Source: Puccinellia tenuiflora
Taxonomy: Eukaryota > Streptophyta > Magnoliopsida > Poales > Poaceae
Direction: 5' to 3'
DNA length: 64,000 nucleotides
Assembly (NCBI GenBank): GCA_012064385.1
Contig: QRDG01000925.1
Location: 310,001 to 374,000, forward strand
Of the stretch, positions 1 through 12,100 are shown piece by piece. The position numbers and the translations under genes are program-made. Below the pieces are notes generated by a model. That model saw only the letters and a list, made by a program, of their open reading frames with translations. It did no database searches and had not been told where the DNA came from. Position 1 is the stretch's first letter. Each line of letters begins with the position of its first letter.

Positions 1-346
1 AGTGTCCCCCATCTCAAACACCCTCCACATCTTCTCTTCATCTCAAACACCCTGCACATCTTCATTTACTTGCATTCGAGATAAAGATGACTCCCATCTT
101 CAAAGAGTTTCAAACATACACAGTACACCGAGTATCCAACGCTACTCCTCTTCGCTCAATATTCATCCACAATGGATGGATATTGTGAATTTGTGACTGA
201 GCATAGTATCAAAAGCATAAAGGAAACCAGGCAGCTAGCAAAACTATTAGTATAGACCATACAAATTTTTAATTCCAGTACTAATAGTCGGGTCAATGAA
301 TACCCACAAAAACAAAAAAATAATTCCTTCGGAATTTGAGAGGAGT
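1..346. other. Intergenic DNA with a short tandem duplication
   Basis: No gene is recognisable. Positions 10-34 and 39-63 are two 25-bp copies of a CATCTCAAACACCCT-type unit with a period of 29 bp. Short open frames here look like chance. Confidence 0.5.
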
Positions 347-354
347 CAAATGAG

Positions 355-945
355 TAGGGGTGTAAACGGATAGGATAATTTCCGCATCGAATCCTATTCC
401 GAAACCGTTTTAAGCAATCCATATTCGGTTTGAAGAAATCCGACGGATAAGGATATCCGATTCCGAATTTCACACCGGATACGGTATAGGATATGGTATG
501 AAAAATAGCCCCGAATATGGATTATCCGAAAATTTAATAGGATTATCCGATGATTTTAATCAGAATAATCCGATTTTCTACCGAAACATCTAACCTAATA
601 GAACATAATTAGCAGTTAGTGAGTTGTAAATTTCGTCTATTAAATAAAAACTCACTTACATAGTGATTGTTACGACTATGGAGTACAACTTTGTTAGGAT
701 ATTAGCATATTGAACTATTATTTTTGGTTGTATGGTTCGCCGATGCACTTATACGCGTACATATCCGATTAAAAAATTTCCATCCCGAATCTGCTCCGTT
801 TCCGCCCCCAAATCCGTGATATGATATATCCGACCCCGAATCCGTAACCGGACATTATCCGCTCCGCTCCGAATCCGATGAAAAAATATGGTATAGGATA
901 TGGTAACGAAAAAATCCGATCCGATCCGATCCGTTTACATCCCTA
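355..945. mobile_element. hAT-type MITE with 8-bp TSD
   Basis: The element begins TAGGGGTGTAAACGGAT and ends with the inverted counterpart (GATCCGTTTACATCCCTA). It is flanked by identical 8-bp copies of CAAATGAG at 347-354 and 946-953. An 8-bp TSD and a TAGGGGTGTAAACGG terminus are typical of non-autonomous hAT elements in grasses. The interior is rich in TCCGAT/ATCCGA subterminal repeats, which resemble transposase-binding motifs, and has no credible ORF. Length is 591 bp. Confidence 0.85.
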
Positions 946-953
946 CAAATGAG

Positions 954-2074
954 CAATGCTAGGAAAAAAAAACTGCGCTGAATAAAAGTTGTAGTAGGGT
1001 GATTAAAATTGGAGCTTTTGGGATGTACATCTAATGTCCCAAGAGATAATTGGGCTGACTACAACATGGAGGCACCATACCTAAATAAAAAATCTCAACA
1101 GAGCTGACTAATCTAGGTGCCGTATAATGAGTACACAGTGAACCCATAATCCAGTTTACCAATGCCTCTTTAAAGTTTACACAGTTAATTAATTGATTTA
1201 CATACAAATGACTGAATCAGTGTATTTGGAAATTGTAATGTACGAAAGGAAAATCTAATTGGCTAATTGCATAGTACCTTTGACTTTGAGCATCACTCCA
1301 TGAAGAGGACCGTGGATAAACTCGACAACCTGCATTAAACATTCATGTTTTGTTAATTGCGTCATCTTTTCCATCCCAATAAGCAGCGTCATATAGGCTG
1401 AATCAGGATTGCAACAAAAATAAACGGTTGTCATTAATTTGAGGGTACCACAGCTAATACATACCCCAAATTCCAAACCTCAAGAAGGTAATCAAATGCA
1501 ATTTATATCACTGGAAACATGTTAAGTTACACCCCAATCTATGTACATGGACGTATTCATATCTCTACTACAGTCTGCTCCAAACCAACAAAAAAAACTG
1601 ACCGTCTATTCTTTTGAGTAGCTCTGTTCTTTCTCCATCCCCAATTAACCATGTTCTTTCTCACTCCCCAACCCTATTGTGCATTCTTCTCTGCTCATGT
1701 AAATAGCCTGTTGCACACACTGATATGAGGTAACACTTAATACTCAATTCAGTTCTTTATACCAACAAATGTGATTATTCTTTATACCAACAAATGCAAT
1801 AATTCCTGTACCATGGTAAGAAAGATAAAATGATTATACACACTTATTACGAGGACCTTTACAGTACCCCTAAATTAACTGGAGCCATCCATTGTAGCCA
1901 ATCGGGTGGCTCACACCCGCTCGTACTCCACTTCCAGGCCATAGAGTACCGACCCAATTTTTCTCCCAAACTCGTGGAGTACCTCCACCGGAGGGTTAAA
2001 AGATAATTTCTCATATTAGCTTTAGCTGCCCCCGGGTAGGGGTATTGACGTGATTTTTCTTTGTATGAGGGTGT
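954..2074. other. Intergenic DNA, one weak exon-like stretch on the minus strand
   Basis: No recognisable gene. On the minus strand about 1255-1476 is open for 73 codons. It contains an acceptor-like TTTAATGCAG followed by about 50 bp open in frame (VVEFIHGPLHGVMLKV) and a GTACTA donor-like site. It matches no family I know and could be a decayed exon. Confidence 0.3.
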
Positions 2075-2083
2075 TTTTTGTTA

Positions 2084-3013
2084 GAGTTAAATGCATTGGC
2101 GGTCCCAATTCTTTTCCCAGAGTGTCACTTAGGTCCTAATTCTTTCAAAATGCACATCTAGGTCCCAATTCTTTGTTAAGTTGTTCAAGTGAGGTCCTAA
2201 TTTCGTCTGACCACTGCTGACCGGCCTGCATGGCACTTTCACCATTGACACGTCGATAGTGGGCGTCTGGCGGGAGTTTTCCTGCGACTAGCCGTTGAAA
2301 ATTTCTGCATCTGAGCCCTTATAATCCTATACCCTCTCATTCCCCACTCCCTACGTCTTCTTCTCCTTCTCCATCTCTCCCGCGATCCATGTCTGGCACC
2401 AGAAGCTCATCCGTGACGAAGCGGCCCGCAAAGAAGGCATCTTCGCCGGCTCCAACGGCTCCATGTGGCCCTAATTAACATGCAACTTGTCAAAATTTAC
2501 TCGAGTTCGGCCCCAACAACTAAGAATTTCTCCAATCCAGTTGCATGAACAAGGAAGAGCAGGGGGAAGGGTTAGGGTTCCTTACCGTAGCGTGAAGGAG
2601 GATCGTCGGGTCGCCGCAGCTTTGGCGCCATCCTCGCGGCCGCCGCCACCGCAGCCCCGCCGTCGCACGCCCGCCGGTCACCAGCTCCCTTCTCGCCGCA
2701 GGTATGCCTCCGCTGCCGATCGCCTTTGGAATCGCGAAACAAAGAGGTGGAGAGGAACGGGACAAAGATATTGAAGAAAAGTAACCAGAGGGGGGCATTT
2801 GCATACATCCGCGTTCGACCGTTTGGTCTCGTCGGGCCCACTGTCAACGTGTCAATGGTGAAAGTGCCACGCAGGCCGGTCAGCGCTGGTCAAACAAAAT
2901 TAGGACCTCGCTTGAACAACTTAACAAAGAATTAGGACCTAGATGTGCATTTTAAAAGAATTAGGACCTAAGTGACATTGGGAAAAGAATTGGGACCGTC
3001 AGTGCATTAACTC
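2084..3013. mobile_element. Mutator-like element (Pack-MULE candidate)
   Basis: Terminal inverted repeats of about 180 bp lie at 2084-2264 and 2836-3013 and start GAGTTAAATGCA / GAGTTAATGCAC. The element is flanked by a perfect 9-bp TSD, TTTTTGTTA (2075-2083 and 3014-3022), the Mutator signature. No transposase is present. The 570-bp interior is GC-rich, carries an ATG-led short frame near 2390 (MSGTRSSSVTKRPAKK) and open frames on both strands in 2570-2800. That suggests captured host DNA, but I cannot identify the donor gene. Confidence 0.85.
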
Positions 3014-3024
3014 TTTTTGTTAGG

Positions 3025-3650
3025 TCTCCACTTCGTCTCAGATCGATTGGTTTCATGGAGAGTTCCACTTCGTCTCAGATCGATTGGTTTCATGGACGAG
3101 CCCTAGCAGAGGCGGCGTCGGGGGAAATGGAGGAGCTGACCGAAAAGGGGGATGAGGCGCCGCCCGGCCGGGGCGTCCAGGCCCCCGGCGCATGCGCACA
3201 GGAGGAGCCGGCCAAGGAGGGGGACGAGGAGCCGTGCGGCCGTGGCGTCCATCCCCCCAACGGATGCGCGAAGGAGGGGACGATCGGGTAGGGAGACAAG
3301 GTGGCCCCTGCTGCCGTGGCGCCCAGCCGTTGGCTCCCTGCGGCGGCGATGTGGCGCGGCCGTGGCGTTCATCCGTCGGCTCCCTGCGGCGGCGATGTGG
3401 TGCGGCCGTGGCGTCCAACCGTCGGCTCCATGCGGGGGCGATGTGGGGCAAAGGTAGGAGCGACCGTCGCGTCTAGCCGACGGCTCCCTCGACGGATGCG
3501 CGCCGATGGGTGGGCGGGAGTGGTAGTTGGCTCGCTGCTTCGGCGAGGTGGGGGAGAGGGAGGAGCGGCCGTGGTAGCAAGGTGGTCGGCTCCCTCGACG
3601 GATGCACATTACTGCAGTAGTACGAGCATCGAGAAGTTCAGCATGTGAGG
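3025..3650 (+). other. GC-rich unit with 46-bp minisatellite and a short ORF
   Basis: A 33-bp sequence (CCACTTCGTCTCAGATCG...) is tandemly duplicated near 3028-3095, just after the MULE. The second copy leads into an ORF (3055-3291, 78 codons). Its peptide has an internal repeat of the type GDE-PxGRGV-P-G-CA. From about 3314 to 3452 follow three copies of a 46-bp unit beginning CCGTGGCG. Both strands are open because of the GC-rich repeat, so coding status is doubtful. It could be the 5' end of a gene whose last exon is at 4306-4448, but no intervening exon was found. Confidence 0.35.
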
Positions 3651-4305
3651 ATCATCCCAATCCCACCCCCTCTTATTTTTCCTAGCGATGTATTGCTACC
3701 TTTCAATTGCTTAGCTATGGATTTAGAATTGCTGTTAGCGCCAGTCTCTGTTTTGCTTAGCTATGTGAGGAGCATCGAGATTTAGATTTTTTTCTGTTTG
3801 GAGGGGCACCGCTTAATCATAGACTCCGAGGAAATTGCCTAGGCACTAGTAGCACCATGATCTTGGATCGAGTTCCTTTTTTCATCTAGGAATCAATCCC
3901 ATAGAGCATTATGCTCGTTAGACACTGTTTTCAGAAACACGGTTGCTAATATGCCCAGCTGAATTAAGTCAACATTGTGTTCTTCTCATCACCTCAAATT
4001 TTAAGATTGCGTGAATTGCAACTTTGCTATACAGTGGCTTCCTATTTTCAGTGCAACCAGAGACTGCGAGGTAATAGCTGGATTGTCTATTCATTAACAC
4101 TATAATTGGGGTTCCTTTCTTCTTTTTTCTGATGGTCGGGGTTCCTTTTTTCTGATGGTCGGAGTTATCCCAGTGAGCTTACATAAGCTAGTTTTTTTTG
4201 GATAAAGATAAGCTTGGAACTTTTATAATGTTTGTGGATTCATAGTTGAGATCAGGGCCATTTTATAATGTGTGCTTCAGCTCGGTCTTTTATTTATTTT
4301 TGCAG

Positions 4306-4448
4306 AAACAGTCAATAGCCTGGGAATGACAGTTTTAAGTGATGCCAACTCATTTTCAGAGATTAATTCCAAGATGCTTCCTCTTAGTGAATTCCAGGAT
4401 GCGGCACATGCAAGGAACTTGCGTTACATGACAGCTGCAAGTGTCTGA
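4306..4448 (+). pseudogene. Exon-like fragment, unidentified, with stop
   Basis: After a good polypyrimidine tract and acceptor (TTATTTATTTTTGCAG ending at 4305), 47 codons stay open to a TGA at 4446-4448. The peptide includes GMTVLSDANSFSEINSKML and LSEFQDAAHARNLRYM. Its composition looks like real protein. It could be the last exon of a gene on the plus strand or a relic of one. I recognise no family, and nothing upstream can be joined to it with confidence. Confidence 0.4.
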
Positions 4449-5030
4449 AGAAAAAATGAAAATTCGTTGTCTTTTGGAGCCTTAAATCGCTGTATATAAG
4501 CTATTGTTGGATGGCGCTGCTTGCCAGCTCTGTACTATGTAATGAGATGAAAATACCGGTTCAATGGACATAGTAACCGATGCATTTTATGCTATTATTT
4601 AGTCCACCTATGCATTCTCCTATAACTCTGTGCATATGTTCTAAATTCAGTTGTGCGATTCTCCATTGATTTATTAGCTGCTATAGATTGAAGTGTTAAC
4701 GGTGGGAAGAAAGAAAAGAGTTTCTGCATAGATTAATTCCTTTAGTGAACTGCTACTGTGTTTATTGGGTTATGTTGTTCCTCTTCTCGGACACAATTTC
4801 CTGGATGTTCATTATTTTAGTTCAGGAGCTGAAACAGTCAATTCATGTTCCTGAGATGAACTCTTAGCTATTTCTGATATGCTACTCTAGTAGTTGGAGT
4901 GAACTTAAGTGGGCATCAAGCTGGACTGTTTCTGAAATCCCTGGAACAAACTTTGCTGTAGAAGTTTTTTTTTGCAAGAGACTAAGAGCATCCCTGGAAC
5001 AAACTGCATGCTCTCCATCATTTCAAAGTT
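4449..5030. other. No gene seen
   Basis: AT-rich sequence with no coding, RNA or terminal-repeat signal that I can support. It could be 3' untranslated sequence of the exon-like fragment ending at 4448. Confidence 0.5.
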
Positions 5031-5482
5031 TCAAAATCGAACAAACGTACTATCACAGATGTCAAGTCTCAGGTCAAATGAAACATGATATGAACAATGA
5101 TGAAAAATGACAACAGAACAGGACAATCGGGTAATCCTCCAAAAATTCCACATCAATTCATTAAGGAAAAGCTTTATGTTCCAGTGACTTGCCGGGATAA
5201 CATAACGTGACCCAGCACCGCTAGAAATTGTTCTCAAGACAGAATATGCAAAAAAGAAATACACTGCTGCAACTATGCTGGTCACCACTAATATGACAGG
5301 CATATGATAGGAACTGATCTTATTAACTAGCCTATACATTGTCAGTCTATCTGACGCTCGTACAACAGACGCTACAAAACTCCTCCCATATTTCAACTGA
5401 GACAGGATCTCCTCAGAAGTAATCTCAAGTGTAGCTCCAGCATGTACCTTCTCAGGCTTCACAACTGCAACACCAAGTAAAG
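5031..5482 (-). pseudogene. Exon-like fragment with one membrane segment, unidentified
   Basis: On the minus strand an acceptor (ACTTGGTGTTGCAG) is followed by an open frame beginning VKPEKVHAGATLEITSEEIL. A hydrophilic part (LSQLKYGRSFVASVVRASD) leads to one strong transmembrane segment (MPVILVVTSIVAAVYFFFAY). The last 40 residues before the stop at 5031 look like read-through into non-coding DNA. Amphipathic sequence then a single TM resembles a C-terminal tail of a membrane-anchored protein, but I do not recognise the family. It lies downstream of the FAR1 fragment on the same strand; whether they were ever one transcript is unknown. Confidence 0.4.
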
Positions 5483-5749
5483 TGTCAGAACCAACTAACC
5501 CAGCAGCTTGTAATGTCATTAAACAAACAAGAAACCTCATTAAGATAAAAATGCAAGAGGAAGTATGTCGTGATAAACATCAAACATCTGCAACCTTTTA
5601 TAATGCCTTAATGCCACTATACCACATAGAACCGCAGTGGTTCTAAAGCTTGATAATCTATACAATTTCTATAATTTAGTTCATCATAAGGAACAATTCA
5701 AAATTAATCAGTGGAAAATTGTTGCTCTGGACTGAGAAGCTGTCAACTA

Positions 5750-6040
5750 TATAAAGCATAGCTTTGCAGCCACAACGAGTCAGCGCCCGTGGCTCCCTCT
5801 TTTGGTCAGTAGCTGCAAACGGTACCCTTCTTTTGAGCAAACGAAACGTCTTCCTTTCAGTTCTTTGGTCCCAGCAACATATGCTTTTTCGTTCAATCTG
5901 ACACTGAACCATTTTTCTTTCACATAACTGTTGTAGTGCCCGTAACCTTGTTCTTCGCTATCAAATATCTGATTGACCATCATGAAATATTCTTCTCTCG
6001 CCTCAGTGACATCGTCGTCAGTAGCATCCATCATCCAAAC
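5750..6040 (-). pseudogene. FAR1/FHY3-type DNA-binding domain fragment, frameshifted
   Basis: After an acceptor (AATGGCAG, exon from 6040) the frame reads DDDVTEAREEYFMMVNQIFDSE, then a GYGHYNSYVKEKWFSVR core and GRRFVCSKEGYR. This is the N-terminal WRKY-GCM1-type zinc-binding domain of FAR1/FHY3 and FAR1-related proteins, which derive from Mutator-like transposases. After KEGYR a one-base shift is needed to continue with KREPRALTRCGCKA, the next conserved block. In the original frame translation stops at 5780. The rest of the domain and the transposase and SWIM regions are absent. It is a broken relic of a FAR1-like gene or a MULE transposase. Confidence 0.75.
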
Positions 6041-6049
6041 CTGCCATTA

Positions 6050-6960
6050 TCAAACCATCACGCTTAGCCACATTTGTATGTCATATCTGCCCAAATTATA
6101 ACTGAACTCATAAATTATAACATCATGAAACATCAACTGTTCCTATTGGCTCCAAATAGAATGAGAAACCTCATATCAATTTTCTAACATCAGTTTGCCT
6201 TTTTCAGCACGCAGATATAAAGTTTCAGAATTTGCAACTAGCATGTACTTGCATCAGCCGCCAAAGCCCAAAGATACTAAAGATTACTCAGTGACCACCG
6301 TTCAGTATGAAGCATGTTACAATTATGCTGTTGGTACTACTAACGATTATGCATGGTAAAATTTCAGCTAATCTCTAGATGACAACCATCAGAGAACTAC
6401 ACAGATCAATTTGAGACAATAATAACTAGAACTTGCTAGCATCAATTAACTAAAACTACCAGGATCATGAATTAAAATCTGGGCAAAGAAACTGTACTGT
6501 ATGGCCACTACTCATGTACTTTTACTTCAGAACGGAAGTACTACTGCTAGTAACGGGCGTCGAGTACTAACCAGCTCCCAGCCAAACGGAACGAGGAGGC
6601 TACGTGCGTTCGTGAAGAACGGCCTTCGACCAGGACGCCGGAGGCGGCAGGGCGAGGCTGCCAACAAAGAAGCGGGCGGCGCCGCAGCGACAGCAATCAG
6701 AGACGATCGATCAGGGCGGCCACGCGCGTAGGGGATGAAGGGACATTCGACCACGACGCCGGAGGCAGCGGCGCCAGGCGGTCAATAGGGTTAGGAGCGG
6801 CGGCGACGCAGTGGGATGCTAGATCAGGGGAGGCAGCGGCACGGAATCGACCGAAGATGGGTGAGACGCCCAAAATCAATCCCAATCGGGGTGTTCCTGG
6901 ACGCTATCGAGAATCAGGATAGAGGGTTAAAGTGCAAATTGGTCTAAATTGCATTTTTGG
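6050..6960. other. Upstream of the FAR1 fragment; GC-rich island at 6500-6880
   Basis: 6050-6480 is AT-rich with no feature. 6500-6880 is GC-rich and open in several frames on both strands. On the minus strand, upstream of the FAR1 fragment, it looks like a grass first exon or 5' UTR. No peptide in it is recognisable. Confidence 0.35.
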
Positions 6961-8129
6961 CACTCTCACAAAGTTAATATTAACGCTAGTGCTTCATCAC
7001 GCACGGCCAGATCAGCCTCGTACTCCACCATATAGTTTTGGAGTACAAGGGTACCGTAAAAGTTCATCTTATTAAACATCAAAACCTACCATCTTGACCG
7101 TTAACCCACCACCCGAAAATTCCTGTACCATGAAAAAAACCTCACTGAGTACTGAGTACAACCCTATACCCAAGTCAAACTCATAATGACAAACAGAACA
7201 TCACCCGTCAATTCCATCTGGAAAATGCATCAATGCGTCAAACACTGGAATTCCTTATGCTCTATATGACAGAAACATTTTCAGACTTTGTTTTTCTAGA
7301 ATTCCTTAAGCTCTATATGACAGAGACAAAACCAATAGTTAGAAAGAAATATCAATATAGTACTGTACTATTTTTCAAAGTATTATAATAGCTGGTAGAC
7401 ATATTGGATTCGTAAGAAAACCAAACAGATGAAATGGAGAAGAAAATCTGATTCCTTCAACATCAACCGCACCTGAATCCTGATTCCTGACTACTAACAA
7501 GCTGCATGTAAAGAAAATTTGCAAACAAAATTCGAATCCGCGTTATATTGTACAGCGTAGTGGATTAATACTTATTCCGTTGATAAACATGGCAAAATTC
7601 ACGTCATATAAACTACAAACACAATACTGTACCATGAACAGAAATAAAGAGGCCCATGCACTCCATGAACTAATACCACTGTTCAAGCTAGATCAAAACC
7701 TCTGTTCTCCTGCACATACAATATTTCTGAAAACGGAATCGGCAAATCCTCTATATGAGATTAGAAAGTTATTGAGAATAGTGTTCTGGATTAGCACATT
7801 AATTAATGACTGAAATACCTGGAAATGTATGGATTCAGATGGAATACAATGGGGAGTAGCCTGGTCCAATACGCTGCACTGAAATTCGAATCATCACATT
7901 GCGTTGCTAAACTAGGCTAAGCTTTATTTAGATAGCACGAAGAGATCAAAGGCTGGTCTAGAATGAAGAATGGAAGCAACGCCAGCACACATACTACGTA
8001 CTCTTGCAATTAGACTGGCACAGTTGCAGGGCAGGATCACAGAGGGACCTTTTCACCCAAAAAATGATTCGGAAGGTAGCACCGTAACAGTACGACCGGA
8101 AAAAAAAAGGAAAACGAAAAACGCAAATC
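6961..8129. other. Intergenic DNA, no gene seen
   Basis: AT-rich; short frames only. A run of T on the minus strand (8117-8121, then a longer run below 8110) serves as the likely Pol III terminator for the tRNA gene. Confidence 0.5.
8117..8121 (-). terminator. Pol III terminator of tRNA-Lys
   Basis: A TTTTT run on the minus strand lies 9 nt beyond the tRNA 3' end, with a longer T-run shortly after. This is the standard RNA polymerase III stop signal. Confidence 0.7.
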
Positions 8130-8200
8130 GCCGACCGTGGGGATCGAACCCACGGCCACGTGGTTAAAAGCCACGCGCTCTACCACTGAGCTAGGTCGGC
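8130..8200 (-). tRNA. tRNA-Lys (UUU anticodon)
   Basis: The minus strand gives a full cloverleaf of 71 nt: acceptor GCCGACC/GGTCGGC (7 bp), D arm GCTC...GAGC, anticodon stem CGTGG/CCACG with loop CTTTTAA (anticodon TTT), variable TGGCC, and T arm GTGGG-TTCGATC-CCCAC. The internal promoter is intact: A box TAGCTCAGTGG (8183-8193) and B box GGTTCGATCC (8141-8150). There is no intron and no encoded CCA, as expected for a nuclear gene. It delivers lysine at AAA/AAG codons. An overlapping plus-strand frame (reading RRPWGSNPRPRG) is a shadow of the tRNA. Confidence 0.97.
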
Positions 8201-9182
8201 CAGCTTTAATCGAAGACTATAGAAATTATATTATAGCATGGTACACAAGCAACGGCAAAACACCCCAACACATCCAGTGCACACCAACCAGCAGATTGCA
8301 AAGGAAACTCGGACGGGAGCCTGTTCTGAAGTGCTTGATCCGGCCCTCCCCTGCTCCACATAATCACACGCACACCAACCAGCAGATTGCAAAGGAGAGG
8401 AGGCCAAAGTGGAGCATCATTTCCAGGAAGGGAGAAGATACTGCGGGCAAAGGAAAGCCTGATTCCAAGGGATCACAAGCCATCATTAACCTCAAAGATC
8501 ATTGCCGTGGCATTTTATGCTACCTGAATGATGGTTGCGGGAGCCTTTTAGGCCTAGACACTAGTCTGTGGAACAACAACAACCATGATGAACATCAAAA
8601 GATAATGGTGCGTGTGCAGTAGTGCATGTCCCCACGCAGCAACTCCACACCACACACACCAGATTCTCAAAGCTGGCAATGAATAGATGTTTCACCACGA
8701 AATGCCTAGGTTTCAAAGGAAACAAGAAATAAAGCAAAATTTGTGTGTTGTAAGAAACTGGATCATCTTTTTCTAGAAGAAAATCAGATAAATAGTAGGA
8801 TTGCAACCTTCATTAACCATTTACGAGTAACGATCGATCGGTACAGGACAACACAGGCAAAACAGCTAGAGGTCCTCAAGCACAGCAGTATAATACCGCT
8901 TACCAACCATTTACATGGATGGAAATAACACGCGTAACATACAACCACGTGGGCGTAAGGAAATACAGCATAACAATAAGTCTCTAGGAGATATCACAAA
9001 TCTAATGGCAAAACAGTCTTGGTAGATTTTTTACTCACGGATAGAAAACCATTTACTAATAATACAGACGATATGTGCGGTCTCGTCTTGAAGCTGTTAA
9101 ACATCTTGGCCCCAATAACCTGCCCGACAGTCAGTCACTTGATCTTCCGTTTCGCCTTTGACTGTGGGCAGCAGGGACCATT
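8201..9182. other. Spacer between tRNA-Lys and Aux/IAA
   Basis: It contains two dispersed 26-bp copies of CACACCAACCAGCAGATTGC... (about 8279-8304 and 8370-8395). The part next to 9182 is expected to hold the Aux/IAA 3' UTR. No other gene seen. Confidence 0.5.
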
Positions 9183-12100
9183 TTAGTTCTTATTCTTGGA
9201 TTTCTCCCCTGCCCTTGGAGCCGCTGGGAAGATGACAGATACAATCAATCAGTCCAGCATGCGAAGGTAGAATATGAGATGGAGTACTTGACATGAGATG
9301 GTGGAGGTTACCAGGTGAACTTAAAACCGTAAATGAAGGGAGAACAGTTCAAAAGTAGTGCAAGAACGAATGCATAAATAGAGTACATAAAAAACTTACA
9401 AGGCTCAAGCCTTCAAACATCTAACATGTCAACGAACATAGCATGAGTTTTAACTTCTGAGAAATTTGTCCATTGTGCAAGTCAAGGTGGAGCTGTTTTA
9501 ACTCACTAATTCCCTAGTAATAGTTTTCTGTTCTTATTATCTAGGTTTCTAGGGAATGCTTGACCCGACAAAATAAAGGCTCCAATTGTTTATGGTCGGA
9601 GCTGGAAAAGGAAAATTTCATGGTGTGTCCCTCAAACCAACTGGGGCTATTACAACTTTCTGCACGGCATTTTCCTCTTTAAATAGCATTACAAAAGCAA
9701 TTTTGGTTCTCTAGAGATGGAATGGGAGCTATACCCAAACACTTTAACAACTCACAAGGCTTGTTTACTCATTAGAGTAAAATGGGGAATGGGGACTATA
9801 TCTAATACTCCCTCCGTTCCTAAATATAAGATGTTTTAGCTTTTAGAAATGGAAAGTGGGACAGATGTATTTAGACATGTTTTAGTGTACATGTACACTA
9901 CTTTTAGTCCGAATCTAGACACATGTGAAATAGCTAAAACATCTTATATTGTGGAACGGAGGGAGTAGTAAGAAGAAACAGAAGCAAACTAGCAATCTCA
10001 ATTCAATGTTGCTGTGCTTAAACATATTTAAGCTCTAAGGAAACATTTTTTAAGTACAGTGAGTATTTTGTAGAGTACACTCCTTTCCCGCTGAAGTATA
10101 GTTCAGAGAATGAATCAAGCCTGGGAAACAGCTTGAAGAATAAAGCAGTAACATGATGCAACAAAATGGTTGAATAAAATAACTAACTACATATGAACGG
10201 TATGTGAACAGTAAGACATAAATGGATATTGAGTGCAACACTTTTGAACATACCAAGTCCAACAGCATCCGAACCTTTCATGACCCTGAGCCTTCGGCAA
10301 GACTCGGTGAACATCCTGCAATTACAACAAAACAAGGAGCAATTACTTGACAAGCTCAGAGAGGGGGTTGCACCAGATATTCATGGTTTTCTTGACAACG
10401 GAGTTATAGAAATTGAACAGTCACAAGAACAACAGTGAGTTAGTGACCGCATTAAAACCATTTCACTTGCTCAGACACGAGACACTATAAGGCAGCAATA
10501 AAACAACATGATCATAGATTTTGAAGCAATTACAACTGGATTGAAAAGATAACCAATTAACTAGTACTACGCTATTATGTTCGTTCTTTTCTACTTGTTC
10601 TTTTGGTGTCAATCAATCCCCAATAAAAAATTTAGACCATTGCATTTCTCAATCGCAAAAACTTCTAAAATATAATAGCAAACTTAATATGACATAAATC
10701 TGAATAAATTTGAGTATATCTGTGTCAGAGTTTTTAGGGGGTTAACTGCATGCATTCTAAAATAAGAAATAAGAGATTGGATAGAGTATAAGCTGAAGAC
10801 ATACTCTAATCTTGTCTGCTTTACAGAAGTTTATTTTATCTGAAAGCATGTAAACAAATTCAAATATAACTTATCTGAAGAGATACTCTAATCGCAGCTG
10901 CACGTTCTGTAAACTAATTATAATTTCGTTCAAAAAGAACTAATTATAAATATATTTTTTGGCACACTCTCATAATTGATCATTTCTTTACAAGCTTACT
11001 ACAGAACCAAACTATCTTCTAAAGTTCTCCTTTCTCCATTTGTTGTTTTACAATTAGACCAGACAGTGTACTTACTCCCATGGGACGTCACCAACCAGCA
11101 TCCAGTCTCCATCCTTGTCTTCGTAAGTCAGCACATATTCACCATCCTTTCTGTCCTCAGAAACACCATCCTTCCCTGGTACAACATTAGACTCAGACAC
11201 TCAGTACCACATGTAAAGTCAAATAAACAAACTGTGAGAAAGCGCTTCTCCTAACACTGAACTTCTCAACACACTGAACACAGCATTGTTATTTGGACAA
11301 ACTTAATATCCCTACATATCTACCTTTCTGCAACTTACATTCTTAATTACTAGGTTTGATGTCTCATGACTGACCTCAAAGCACAAAATGGGTAGGAAGC
11401 CATGGTTATAGTGGCAGTGCAGCACTGCTGTTTATGAAAAGCATACGAATGATGAAGAGTGATATCTCCAGATTCAAAAGGATAGGAGTAGAATCCCTCA
11501 AACAAATACTAGCACAAGCAGTTAGACATATTTATGACACACTCTAATCTACACTGTTAGTTTCTGTGTCGATCAATATTGAACACAAAAAAGTTCCTTG
11601 AATTAGAAGAGAATATTTAGTCCACCAGAAATAATATATGATAAAACTAGGCAACAAGCGAAACAAACATGGAGATAACATGGACAAATTTATGAAGGAA
11701 GAACCACAAAATGATTCTCATCACAATAAGCAACCTAGGCAGCCCTGAAAAGAATCCTCTTCATCAACTTCATAAACCTGAATTTTGCTAGACCATTTCC
11801 AAACATGGCTATCGATTCTTTGTTCAGCGAATGAAGGCGGTGGCTGTGTAACGGTGCTTTTCTTCTACTCGAGATCAAATTATATTACAACTCAAAATAG
11901 CATCAAACAGCCTCACCTGTGCTGAAGCCAATGAACATTTTCTCAAGCCCCAAAGACAGGTACTTGTAGTTCTTGTATGTCTTGAGGTCAACCTTCCTCA
12001 GGTACGGTGCACCATCCATGCTAACCTTGACATACAGAAACTCTTGCCCCTGCTTGGCGTCAGAATCTTCCTTGCTGCTCTTCAGCTGGTTGGTAGTGGT

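Noticed and set aside
1855..7130. A single large decayed MULE enclosing the FAR1 fragment
   Set aside because: Only short, unconvincing inverted similarity (CTTTACAGTACCCC against CTTTTACGGTACCC) and no TSD.
8137..8622. 161-codon plus-strand ORF beginning MGIEPTATWLKATR
   Set aside because: It reads antisense through the tRNA-Lys gene. This is a classic false ORF from tRNA sequence.
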